From positions 62,001-126,000 of the forward strand of contig NZ_JAFCKW010000006.1 in NCBI RefSeq assembly GCF_018129965.1: a stretch of 64,000 bases of DNA, read 5' to 3'. Source of the stretch: Bradyrhizobium diazoefficiens (GTDB lineage: Bacteria; Pseudomonadota; Alphaproteobacteria; Rhizobiales; Xanthobacteraceae). Positions 18,800 to 26,557 of the stretch are shown here, piece after piece. Numbering within the stretch: position 1 is the stretch's first letter; each line of letters starts with the position of its first letter. Below the pieces are notes generated by a model. It did no database searches. It was not told where the DNA came from and saw only the letters and a list, made by a program, of their open reading frames with translations. The translations under genes were made by a program, and so were the position numbers.

Positions 18800-19372
18800 T
18801 TCTCGTCTCGCCCTCATCGTGACAAGGGCGCAGGGAAGGCCGGGCGCCGGCTGGCACCCGCAGATCCGTGCGCCAGAAAACGCACACGGGGTGGATCACA
18901 GGTCTCGCCGGATCGCCCGGCCTTCCCTGCGCAATGGTTTTAACGGTGTCCTTCGCGCTCTCCTCGGGGAGCGTTGCACTATTGCCCCCGTCGCCTCGCA
19001 GATGGTCGATGCGCGCGCCGGTCGGCCGCCGCATCACCGCGAGACTTGACGCCAGCCTGCGGGCGTCAGGACCACACGACTTCTCCGTCCGCGCACGCCT
19101 TCGCTGGGAATCCGGAAGGTGGCGTGTGCTCGCTCCCGAAGCCATGCGAAGACGCTGTCAGCGTCGTGTCGTGCGCGCGAAGACCATTGCTCACGGCCAA
19201 AGCCGCCCTGCAAAGGCCAATCACGCCCGACGCCGTCGCGTCCATCGCTGCCCAACCCGCGGTTCGTGACGATCGCGATCCGCCCCTTGTGACGGGCCAG
19301 GGTGTTTCGTGTGTACGACAAATCAGAATTTCGGTAAAGTGGAATATTTTCGCTGAGGAGGGTTGACACGCG
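18800..19372. repeat. Long non-coding repeat-like element with inverted repeats
   Basis: This roughly 570-base stretch has no convincing gene. Inside it, GCGCAGGGAAGGCCGGGCG (18828-18846) and its perfect reverse complement (18914-18932) form a 19-base inverted repeat around 67 bases. Shorter palindromes lie at 19047-19068 (TGACGCC/GGCGTCA) and 19151-19165 (GACGCTG/CAGCGTC). I recall very similar text scattered in Bradyrhizobium genomes, often misannotated as short proteins because several frames stay open. The end near 19372 (AAGTGGAATATTTTCGCTGAGG) is part of that remembered text. The copy number was not checked. Confidence 0.6.
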
Positions 19373-19650
19373 AGGCGGAGAATTTGCGCGGGTGTATTGC
19401 CCGACGGGTCGGGTCGGCGGGGAGGTGACAGCCGTTTAAGGTATGAGCGTCAGCTTGCGATGGCAAAGCGGGAATTCGCCGAGCGCACCGTCATCGGCGG
19501 CTTATGACCCATAGCGGACGTGTCATCGCTTATCCAAAAAAATGTGGCGCGAGTAATGACAGGTTGACGGATTGAGTGCATACAACCAAAATTCTATATC
19601 GAGCGGTCACATCGGAGTGCATTACCCGGCGTTTGCGATTGGGATGGATC
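19373..19650 (+). promoter_or_regulatory. Intergenic region upstream of the TraB-like gene
   Basis: 278 bases between the repeat element and ATG 19651. The part after about 19530 is A+T-rich, unlike the chromosome around it, and should hold the promoter of the next gene. No specific binding site or promoter pair was identified. Confidence 0.25.
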
Positions 19651-20529
19651 ATGAATAGATTTCTCATCGTCATATTTTTGTTTGCATCGTCACCTGTCTG
19701 CTTGGCTGGTTCACCGCCATCTACAATCAATGCCCCGTTCATTGAAACTTATAAGAAGAGCGATAAAGAGCTGATTTACTTGGCCGTCGTTCATCATTCG
19801 TCGTTGAAGTACCCGAATGTCATGACCGACCCAACGTTTAAAACCATCGCTCAAGTTTTCGCGCAAACTCCACCGGATGCGGTGATCGTTGAGGGAGTAG
19901 ATCCTCCAGACTTGAGCAGATTTCTTCAGTCTGCGAGAAGCTGTGCGGCTGCAAACTACAGCCTGCCCGAAAAACTTTGCAATGAGCCTGCATTTGCTGC
20001 CGACCTTGCGACAGGCATAGGCGCCGTGGTGTATACGGGGGAGCCGCCAGGGGCTTCAGTGTTGGCTTATTTTGAAAAGCAAGGATACGTCGCTCAAGAT
20101 GTTCTTGCCTACTACATCATGCGAATGATTCCTGTACAAAACAACCACGCGCCATTGAGTCCAGAAACGTTTGCTGCCTTCGAGCAGAAAGTCGCTAAGG
20201 ATGCGCAAAGGAAACTTGGAATCTCTGTGTCGTTTTCGCCGGATGATTTTATTGCTTGGTATGCGAAGTACGAACCCGGTCCCGCGAATTATCTTACTAT
20301 CACAACCAACGACACAGGACCAGGATCTCACGGACGGAAGCCGACGTTGTTGAATACTCTAACGAGAATCGATTTGGCTATGCGTGACGAAAGTGTCGTT
20401 ACAGCAATTCAGCAAGCGCTTGATAAGCACAATAGAGTTCTGGTGGTTTACGGAGCATCACACCTCGTTTTTGAATGGAATCAGTTGGAACAGTTCATGG
20501 GAACACCGACATGGAGCAAACCGTTTTGA
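19651..20529 (+). CDS. Secreted TraB/GumN-like protein of lower G+C content
   Basis: 292 residues. An N-terminal export signal (MNRFLIVIFLFASSPVCLAG) precedes a mature part with weak TraB/GumN/PrgY features: ELIYLAVVHHSS at the first strand with a His pair, PDAVIVEGVDPP in the position of the family's VVVE motif, and VLVVYGASHLVFEW near the C-terminus like the GAxHL motif. Members are thought to be metal-dependent hydrolases, but this is inference. The base composition and codon use are clearly more A+T-rich than the neighbours, suggesting horizontal transfer. ATG 19651 has GGGATGG upstream; an earlier start at 19576 would bury the signal peptide. Confidence 0.55.
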   Translation: MNRFLIVIFLFASSPVCLAGSPPSTINAPFIETYKKSDKELIYLAVVHHSSLKYPNVMTDPTFKTIAQVFAQTPPDAVIVEGVDPPDLSRFLQSARSCAAANYSLPEKLCNEPAFAADLATGIGAVVYTGEPPGASVLAYFEKQGYVAQDVLAYYIMRMIPVQNNHAPLSPETFAAFEQKVAKDAQRKLGISVSFSPDDFIAWYAKYEPGPANYLTITTNDTGPGSHGRKPTLLNTLTRIDLAMRDESVVTAIQQALDKHNRVLVVYGASHLVFEWNQLEQFMGTPTWSKPF

Positions 20530-20685
20530 GGCTGAGCCCGTAGCATCGCGCAGAACTGATGCTTTAAAGGCCGCTTCTGGCCCATACCTGACATTGGACG
20601 CGTTCACACGAGGTCTGCGACAGGCCCAAGGCAGACCTGTCGGCTTCAACGTCGCCTTCCGATAGCAACGTCAGCAGATATCCTA

Positions 20686-22071
20686 CTAGATCAATCCCGC
20701 CAACCTCAGCGCCACACCCGCGGCGCAGCTCCCCGCCAGCACCGTCAGCATCCCCAGCTTGAACCGGAAGATCGCAATCGCCGCCGCGATCGACAGCAGC
20801 AGTGCTGGGATGTCGACGCTGGTCAGCACCGGCCTGTCGAAATCCAGCGGGAAGGCGTGCACCGGCACGGTCTCGCGGAACAGCGTATGCAGCGCGAACC
20901 AGATCGAGAGGTTGAGGATCACGCCGACCACGGCTGCGGTGATCGCGCTGAGCGCGCCGGCGAGACCTGTGTTGCCGCGCAGGCGCTCGATGTAGGGCGC
21001 GCCCACAAAAATCCAGAGGAAGCAGGGCGTGAAGGTGATCCAGGTCGCGAGCAGTCCGCCGAGCGTCGCTGCCAGCATCGGCGACAGGCCGCCGGGATCG
21101 CGATAGGCGGCCATGAAGCCCACGAACTGGAGCACCATGATGAGCGGGCCCGGCGTGGTTTCGGCCATGCCGAGGCCGTCGAGCATTTCGTGCGGCTTGA
21201 GCCAGTGATAATGCTCGACCGCCTGCTGGGCGACATAGGCCAGCACCGCATAGGCGCCGCCGAAGGTGACGAGTGCCATCTTCGAGAAGAACAGCGCGAT
21301 CTGGCTGAACACGTTGGCCTGTCCGAAGACCGCGAGCAGCGCGATGACCGGCACCAGCCAGAGCGCCAGCCACAACGCGCCGACCCTGATCGCGCGCCCG
21401 ATGTCGGGACGGACGTGGTCGGGGACGGCGTCGCCGAGCATGCTGTCGATCGCCGCGGTGCTTTTGGCGTCGCCATGTCCGCCGCCGGCAAATTCCGGCC
21501 GGCCGGTTCTGGCGCCGATATAGCCGATCAGGCCGGCGGCGATGATGATGACCGGGAAGGGGACCGCGAAGAAGAAGATCGCGACGAAGGCGATTGCGGC
21601 GAGCGCAATCATGATGCGGTTCTTCAGCGCGCGCTTGCCGACGCGCACCACGGCCTCGACGACGATGGTGAGCACGGCAGCCTTCAGGCCGAAGAACAAG
21701 GCCTCGACGAAGCCGACATTGCCGAAGGCGGCATAGATGTAGCTGAGGCCCATGATGGCGATAATGCCGGGCAGAATGAACAGCCCGCCCGCCACCAGCC
21801 CGCCGGCGGTGCGGTGCATCAGCCAGCCGATATAGGTCGCAAGCTGCTGCGCCTCCGGCCCCGGCAGCAGCATGCAATAGTTCAGCGCATGCAGGAAGCG
21901 GGCTTCGGAGATCCAGTTCTTCTCCTCGACCAGGATGCGGTGCATCACCGCGATCTGGCCCGCGGGTCCGCCGAAACTTAGGCAGGCGACGCGGAGCCAG
22001 ACGCGAAAGGCTTCGTTGAAGCTGATGCCGTGACCGGCATCAGCTCCGTTTTGATCGACGCGGGTGTCCAT
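20686..22071 (-). CDS. chrA: Chromate efflux transporter ChrA
   Basis: 461 residues, the long two-domain CHR type. Each half has the CHR signature: LRVACLSFGGPAGQIAVMHR with LLPGPEAQQLATYIGW in the first, and KMALVTFGGAYAVLAYV with AETTPGPLIMVLQFVGF in the second. About a dozen hydrophobic segments are visible. It exports chromate across the inner membrane using the proton gradient. Start ATG 22071 (MDTRVDQNG) overlaps the TAA stop of chrB by one base, so the two are translationally coupled. An in-frame ATG further upstream would lie inside chrB. Confidence 0.93.
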   Translation of the reverse strand: MDTRVDQNGADAGHGISFNEAFRVWLRVACLSFGGPAGQIAVMHRILVEEKNWISEARFLHALNYCMLLPGPEAQQLATYIGWLMHRTAGGLVAGGLFILPGIIAIMGLSYIYAAFGNVGFVEALFFGLKAAVLTIVVEAVVRVGKRALKNRIMIALAAIAFVAIFFFAVPFPVIIIAAGLIGYIGARTGRPEFAGGGHGDAKSTAAIDSMLGDAVPDHVRPDIGRAIRVGALWLALWLVPVIALLAVFGQANVFSQIALFFSKMALVTFGGAYAVLAYVAQQAVEHYHWLKPHEMLDGLGMAETTPGPLIMVLQFVGFMAAYRDPGGLSPMLAATLGGLLATWITFTPCFLWIFVGAPYIERLRGNTGLAGALSAITAAVVGVILNLSIWFALHTLFRETVPVHAFPLDFDRPVLTSVDIPALLLSIAAAIAIFRFKLGMLTVLAGSCAAGVALRLAGLI

Positions 22072-22889
22072 TACGCCTTCACCTTCTTGGTCGGCCAGTT
22101 GTGGGTCTCGCCGGTGGCATCGCGGCACCAGCGGTAGAAGGCGTCGTAGAGCAGCATCCCGGCCTCGAGCTGTGCGAGGTCGTCATCGTACATCCGCGAC
22201 AGTCCGAGCGAGGCCGCGAGCAGGCCGGGTGCTTCCGGCGCCAGGTCCGGCCGCGCGGTGTCGGCGCCGCGCACCAGCGTTGCCAGCCGGAGCAGGGCCG
22301 GGGTGGCAATCCCGAATTCCTCGATCATGACGTCGAACGTGCAGAGTTCGCCGCGGTGGCTCCAGAACACGTTCTCGATGTCGAAGGGCGCCGCGCCAAA
22401 GCGTTCGCCGACGGCGACGACCTCGGACGGTGCGACGAACAGGACCACTGCGTTCGGATCGACGAAGCGGCGGATCAGCCAGGGGCAGGCGATGCGGTCG
22501 ACCTTGGGCCGTGCCCGCGTCACCCAGACAGTGCGTCCCCTGGCGTCGCGCGGCGGCACTTTTGACGCGTCGACCAGCGGAAGTTTTGCCGCCTTCCAGG
22601 CCTCGAAGCCGCCGTCCAGCGTTTCTGCGGAAACACCGAGCTGCCTGAGCCAGGCTGCGGTGCCCTGCGCGAGTTTCGCGCCGCGCAGGCAGGAGACGAT
22701 GGTGGGGCGGCCGGCGAAGTTGCCGCCCCAGTCGGGAACATTGGCGTGGCTGAGCTTGATGGAGCCGGGGATCAGCCTGGGGTCGGCGGCAAAATCCTCG
22801 TCGGTCCTGACATCGATCAGGGCCGGGGTGTTGGGCGTGCCGATCAGGCGCGCCAGCTTGTCGGATGATATGGTCGTGAAGGATGACAT
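22071..22889 (-). CDS. chrB: ChrB-type chromate resistance protein with rhodanese domain
   Basis: 272 residues. The N-terminal rhodanese domain runs from PALIDVRTDEDFAADPR to TLDGGFEAWKAA with the active-site cysteine in IVSCLRGAKLAQG. The C-terminal ChrB domain has WVTRARPKVDRIACPWLIRR, where the RACPWLIRRFVD box is diagnostic. ChrB proteins are chromate-responsive regulators or accessory proteins for ChrA. ATG 22889 (MSSFTTISSDK) is chosen over a start 15 bases upstream. It is first in the chrB-chrA pair and divergent to the CDF exporter gene. Confidence 0.88.
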   Translation of the reverse strand: MSSFTTISSDKLARLIGTPNTPALIDVRTDEDFAADPRLIPGSIKLSHANVPDWGGNFAGRPTIVSCLRGAKLAQGTAAWLRQLGVSAETLDGGFEAWKAAKLPLVDASKVPPRDARGRTVWVTRARPKVDRIACPWLIRRFVDPNAVVLFVAPSEVVAVGERFGAAPFDIENVFWSHRGELCTFDVMIEEFGIATPALLRLATLVRGADTARPDLAPEAPGLLAASLGLSRMYDDDLAQLEAGMLLYDAFYRWCRDATGETHNWPTKKVKA

Positions 22890-23089
22890 GGTGCGTCCTC
22901 GCAAGAATGAACGGGACGCGATGCTTGGGCTTGTCGCCTCGTGGGGAGATCGCTCAAGTCCCCATAGGCTTCATTACAGCGAAACCGCGGGAAGCTGTCA
23001 ATCGCCGGTTTCTCGGGCAATGAGCGTTAGAAAGATCGCCTGCAACGGCCTATATTGGACAGAGGAATCTGTTCCCGGAGCTGGACCCG

Positions 23090-24082
23090 ATGCATTCCCA
23101 TTCCATCGAGCAATGGACCCATGACCACGCCTTTCTCGGCGACAAGCACGAGGAAAACGAGCGGCGCACCTGGCTCGTGGTCGTTCTGACGCTGGTCATG
23201 ATGGCCGGCGAGATCGTCGCCGGATCGCTGTTCGGCTCGATGGCGCTGCTCGCCGACGGCTGGCACATGGGCACCCATGCGGCCGCGCTCGGCATCGCCG
23301 CCTTCGCCTACCGTTTCGCGCGGCGGCACCTCGGCAATGCGCATTTCACCTTCGGCACCGGCAAGTTCGGCGATCTCGCCGCCTTCTCCAGCGCCATCAT
23401 TCTCGGCCTGATCGCGGTCGAGATCGCCTATGAGAGCGTATTGCGGCTGTTCACGCCGGTGCCGATCGATTACCGCGAGGCGATCGCGGTGGCCGCGCTC
23501 GGGCTCTGCGTCAACCTCGCCAGCGCGTGGCTGCTGCGGGACAGCCATGACCACCATCATGGTCATGGCCATGATCATGCGCATGACGACCACGACGAAC
23601 ATGATCACGACGATCATGACCACGATCATCATGACCATCACCACCATCACGACCATCATCACGACAACAATCTGCGCGCGGCCTACATCCACGTCATGGC
23701 GGATGCCGCCACTTCGGTGCTGGCGATCGGTGCGCTCGTCGTCGCGATGTCTTCGGGATGGGCCTGGGCTGACCCGGCCGTCGGCCTTGTCGGCAGCGCC
23801 GTGATCGCGAGCTGGGCGTTCGGCCTGATCAAGTCGTCGGGCGCGGTGCTGCTCGATGTGCGCGCCGACGAGAAGCTCGAGCGGGTGATCCGGGCGCGCC
23901 TGGAGGCCGGCGACGATCGCGTCACCGACCTGCATCTCTGGCAGGTCGGCCCCGGTCATTTCGCGGTCCTGCTGTCCGTGGTGTCGGACACGCCGAAGCA
24001 GCCGTCCGTGTACAAGCGGCGGCTTGCCGGGCTGAAAGGGCTGAGCCACGTGACGGTCGAGGTCGAGACCTGCCCGCATTGA
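23090..24082 (+). CDS. dmeF: CDF family cobalt/nickel-type exporter, DmeF-like
   Basis: 330 residues, six transmembrane segments and a C-terminal cytoplasmic domain (ERVIRARLEAGDDRVTDLHL). The metal site in helix 2 is ADGWHMGTHAAA (Asp56, His59/63) and in helix 5 HVMADAATS (His201, Asp205). A very His/Asp-rich cytoplasmic loop lies at about 153-191. The sequence GNAHFTFGTGKFGDLAAFSS is typical of DmeF, which exports Co and Ni in rhizobia. No DmeR/RcnR-type regulator is next to it; instead it faces the chromate genes. The metal specificity is inferred. Confidence 0.87.
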   Translation: MHSHSIEQWTHDHAFLGDKHEENERRTWLVVVLTLVMMAGEIVAGSLFGSMALLADGWHMGTHAAALGIAAFAYRFARRHLGNAHFTFGTGKFGDLAAFSSAIILGLIAVEIAYESVLRLFTPVPIDYREAIAVAALGLCVNLASAWLLRDSHDHHHGHGHDHAHDDHDEHDHDDHDHDHHDHHHHHDHHHDNNLRAAYIHVMADAATSVLAIGALVVAMSSGWAWADPAVGLVGSAVIASWAFGLIKSSGAVLLDVRADEKLERVIRARLEAGDDRVTDLHLWQVGPGHFAVLLSVVSDTPKQPSVYKRRLAGLKGLSHVTVEVETCPH

Positions 24083-24169
24083 CGTGAGCGGTTGAGGCGG
24101 AATTTCATGGACGGGCCGGTGTTTGTCCTTGGTCGCAGCCGGACAAGATGCTGCAAGGAGGGACGAGGG

Positions 24170-25000
24170 ATGATGTCCAGGATCAAGTTTGCTCTCGCCG
24201 CTGCCGCCTTCGCCCTGTCGGGACCTGCAGCCGTTGCACAAACGGAGAAGACCGGCGCCGAAAAGCTCTACGTGCTCAATTGCGGGGAGGGCACCGCCGG
24301 CGACATCTCGCGCTGGACGCCGGGGTTGAACGAGGGCAAGACGATGGACTTCGTCGACACCTGCTATCTGATCAAGCACGGCAAGGACTGGTTCCTGTGG
24401 GACACCGGCATCGCCGATGCCGTCGCGGCGATGCCCAATGGCCTCGTACCGGCCGATCCCAAGGCGGTGACCTGGCGCCGGCCGAAGACGCTCGCGGCCC
24501 AGCTCGACCAACTTGGTCTCAAGCCGGATGACGTCAAGGCCATGGCGGTCTCGCACACCCACCCCGACCATAGCGGCAATGTCGAACTGTTCCCGCAGGC
24601 CACCCTCTACGTGCAGAAGTCCGAATATGACTGGCCCGGCGCCAACAACGAGCCGCGCTTCAAGCCGTCGCATCCAGTCGAACTGCTCGCGGGCGACAAG
24701 GACGTGTTCGGCGACGGCAGCGTGACCATCCTCTCGACGCCCGGCCACACGCCGGGACATCAGTCCTTGCTGGTGAAGCTGCCGAAGACCGGTGCGGTGG
24801 TGCTGTCCGGCGATGCCGTGCACTTCAGGGATAATTGGGACAACCGCCGTGTGCCCGCCATGAACACCAGCAAGGAGCTGAGCACGGCCTCGATGCAGAA
24901 GATCGCCGATACGCTCGACAAGGAGAAGGCGCAGCTCTGGATCAATCACGACAAAGCCCAGCGCGATGGCCAGAAGATGTCGCCGGAGTTCTACGACTGA
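24170..25000 (+). CDS. Secreted N-acyl homoserine lactonase-like metallo-beta-lactamase
   Basis: 276 residues. A Sec signal (MSRIKFALAAAAFALSGPAAVAQ) leads the protein to the periplasm. The fold has the zinc motif SHTHPDHSGN (HxHxDH), a downstream STPGHTPGHQS histidine, SGDAVHFRD with the bridging Asp, and a late WINHDKAQ histidine. This set matches the AHL-lactonase branch (AttM/AiiA-like). If active on acyl-homoserine lactones it would quench quorum signals. Other lactone or thioester substrates are possible. The start follows an excellent AAGGAGG at 24155-24161; the longer frame from 24092 would hide the signal peptide. Confidence 0.82.
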   Translation: MMSRIKFALAAAAFALSGPAAVAQTEKTGAEKLYVLNCGEGTAGDISRWTPGLNEGKTMDFVDTCYLIKHGKDWFLWDTGIADAVAAMPNGLVPADPKAVTWRRPKTLAAQLDQLGLKPDDVKAMAVSHTHPDHSGNVELFPQATLYVQKSEYDWPGANNEPRFKPSHPVELLAGDKDVFGDGSVTILSTPGHTPGHQSLLVKLPKTGAVVLSGDAVHFRDNWDNRRVPAMNTSKELSTASMQKIADTLDKEKAQLWINHDKAQRDGQKMSPEFYD

Positions 25001-25006
25001 GGCGGA

Positions 25007-25198
25007 TCAGCCCTTCGGCGCGGTGACGGCAGGCGGGCCCCCGTCCGGCGCCTTCTTCGGCTTCAGCGAGCCGGCATAGAACGAGACCAGCCAGACCAGG
25101 ATGATGGCGAGGAGATAGACGCCCCATGCTTGCGGCGGCGTGATCGCCCAGCGCAGGAGGCCTTTGAGGTCGCGGGGCGGGCGGTTGTCATTCGTCAT
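25007..25198 (-). CDS. Small single-pass membrane protein, unknown
   Basis: 63 residues with one transmembrane segment (AWGVYLLAIILVWLVSFYAG) between a polar N-terminus (MTNDNRPPRDLKGLLRW) and a Pro/Lys-rich tail. No domain is recognised. The layout and sequence look like a genuine small membrane protein conserved in related genomes, but that conservation is assumed. It lies convergent to the lactonase gene and upstream of nothing on its own strand except that gene's opposite end. Confidence 0.55.
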   Translation of the reverse strand: MTNDNRPPRDLKGLLRWAITPPQAWGVYLLAIILVWLVSFYAGSLKPKKAPDGGPPAVTAPKG

Positions 25199-25229
25199 GG
25201 ATCGCTTGTGCGCGAAAGCCGCTAGCCGG

Positions 25230-26387
25230 TCAATCCGGCCGTGGCGCGGCGCGGATCAGGAACAGGGCGGCCAGCGCCGAGAGGCTCAGCGCCGACGAGA
25301 CGATCAGCACCCGGGCGCCCATGACGTCGATCAGCAGGCCGAACGCCAGCGGCGCCACTGCCTGCGCCATGCGCGCCGGCGCGCCGATGATGCCGAGGCG
25401 GTAGCCGAAGTCCTTGGGGCCGAAGATCGAGAGCGGCAGCGTACCGCGCGCAATGGTCAGAATGCCGTTGCCGGAGCCGTGCAGTAGCGCGAATGCGCTG
25501 GCGGCGGCGGATCCGAAGATGGTGACGACGGCGGCGCCGATCGGATGGGTGAGGCAGGCAAGCCGCGTCGACCACAGCGGATGGAAGCGACTGAGGACGC
25601 TCGCTTCGAGAACGCGTGCCACCACTTGCGCCGGGCCGATCAGCGCGCCGGCCGCGATCGCCTCGACATGCGTCGCGCCCATGGTCTCCAGGATGCGGGG
25701 GAAATGCACCGCCATCGCGCCGGTGACGGTCCAGACCGCGGCGAAGATGAAGGCGAGCAGGATCATGGTGCGATCGAGCGGCAGGCGCGGTTTCTCGGCC
25801 GATACTGCCGCCTGCCTGGCGCCCTTGATCGCCGGCATCATCAAGAAATTGAGCGGCAGGCCGATCAGGATGTTGGCGGCGGCCCAGGCGAAACAGGTGT
25901 CGCGCCAGCCGATATGGGACAGGCCCCAGGCAGTGAGCGGCCAGCCGACGGTCGAGGCAAAGCCCGCCATCAGCGTGATGCCGGTGATCGACCGGCGTGC
26001 CTCGGTGCCGTAGATGCGGCCGAGCGCGGCGAAGGCGGCGTCATAGAGCCCCATCGCCATGCCGATGCCGAGCACGAGCCAGGCGATCGCCATCACCGCC
26101 ACCGATTGCGACAGGCCGAGCAGCGCAAGGCCGGCGGCGATGGTCAGGTTCGAGGCTGACAGCACCTGCCGTCCGCCGACGAGATCGATCTGCCGACCGA
26201 TGCGGGGTCCAAGCATCGCGGAGATCACGAGCGAAGCGGAGAACGCACCAAAAATCCAGTTGGAGGAGACGCCGAGGTCGCGCGCCATGGGATCGGCGAG
26301 CAGGGCCGGCAGATAGTAACTGGAGGCCCAGGCCAGGGTCTGCGTGCTGCCGAGCGCCAGGATGATCGGAAGCTGGCGCTGGCTCAT
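25230..26387 (-). CDS. MFS transporter
   Basis: 385 residues with about 12 hydrophobic helices. The signature loop between helices 2 and 3 is GPRIGRQIDLVGGRQVL, and a central cytoplasmic loop lies around GARQAAVSAEKPRLPLDR. It is likely a proton-driven exporter of a small molecule; the substrate is unknown. ATG 26387 (MSQRQLPIILALGS) is used. A longer frame runs to 26504 but would cover the start region of the divergent cyclase gene. The two genes face each other across about 170 bases. Confidence 0.85.
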   Translation of the reverse strand: MSQRQLPIILALGSTQTLAWASSYYLPALLADPMARDLGVSSNWIFGAFSASLVISAMLGPRIGRQIDLVGGRQVLSASNLTIAAGLALLGLSQSVAVMAIAWLVLGIGMAMGLYDAAFAALGRIYGTEARRSITGITLMAGFASTVGWPLTAWGLSHIGWRDTCFAWAAANILIGLPLNFLMMPAIKGARQAAVSAEKPRLPLDRTMILLAFIFAAVWTVTGAMAVHFPRILETMGATHVEAIAAGALIGPAQVVARVLEASVLSRFHPLWSTRLACLTHPIGAAVVTIFGSAAASAFALLHGSGNGILTIARGTLPLSIFGPKDFGYRLGIIGAPARMAQAVAPLAFGLLIDVMGARVLIVSSALSLSALAALFLIRAAPRPD

Positions 26388-26534
26388 GTCACGGTGGTCT
26401 TGCTCGGCGGCGATGTCATCGGTTGCATTTGCGGCCCGCAACCGGAGCGGGTCAACAGCTTCCGCGACATAGGCGACCTGTTGCGGGCTGGAGCCTTGGT
26501 GCACCGGCCGCGCGCGGCCTTTCGCTCGTCACGA

Positions 26535-26557
26535 ATGCACGCCATAATGGCGTGCAT
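26535..26557. promoter_or_regulatory. Perfect 11-base inverted repeat at the cyclase start
   Basis: ATGCACGCCAT (26535-26545) and ATGGCGTGCAT (26547-26557) are perfect reverse complements around one A. Three in-frame ATGs of the cyclase gene fall inside it (26535, 26547, 26556). It lies about 150 bases before the divergent MFS start. It could be an operator for both genes or an RNA hairpin hiding the start codon. Confidence 0.45.

Noticed and set aside
18974..19366. Possible protein-coding gene of 130 codons
   Set aside because: It lies within the inverted-repeat element, lacks a ribosome site and has the mixed Arg/Ser/Pro composition of untranslated G+C-rich DNA.
23550..23670. Tandem DNA repeat in the CDF exporter gene
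   Set aside because: The CAT/GAC-rich run simply encodes the His/Asp-rich metal-binding loop; the units are irregular.
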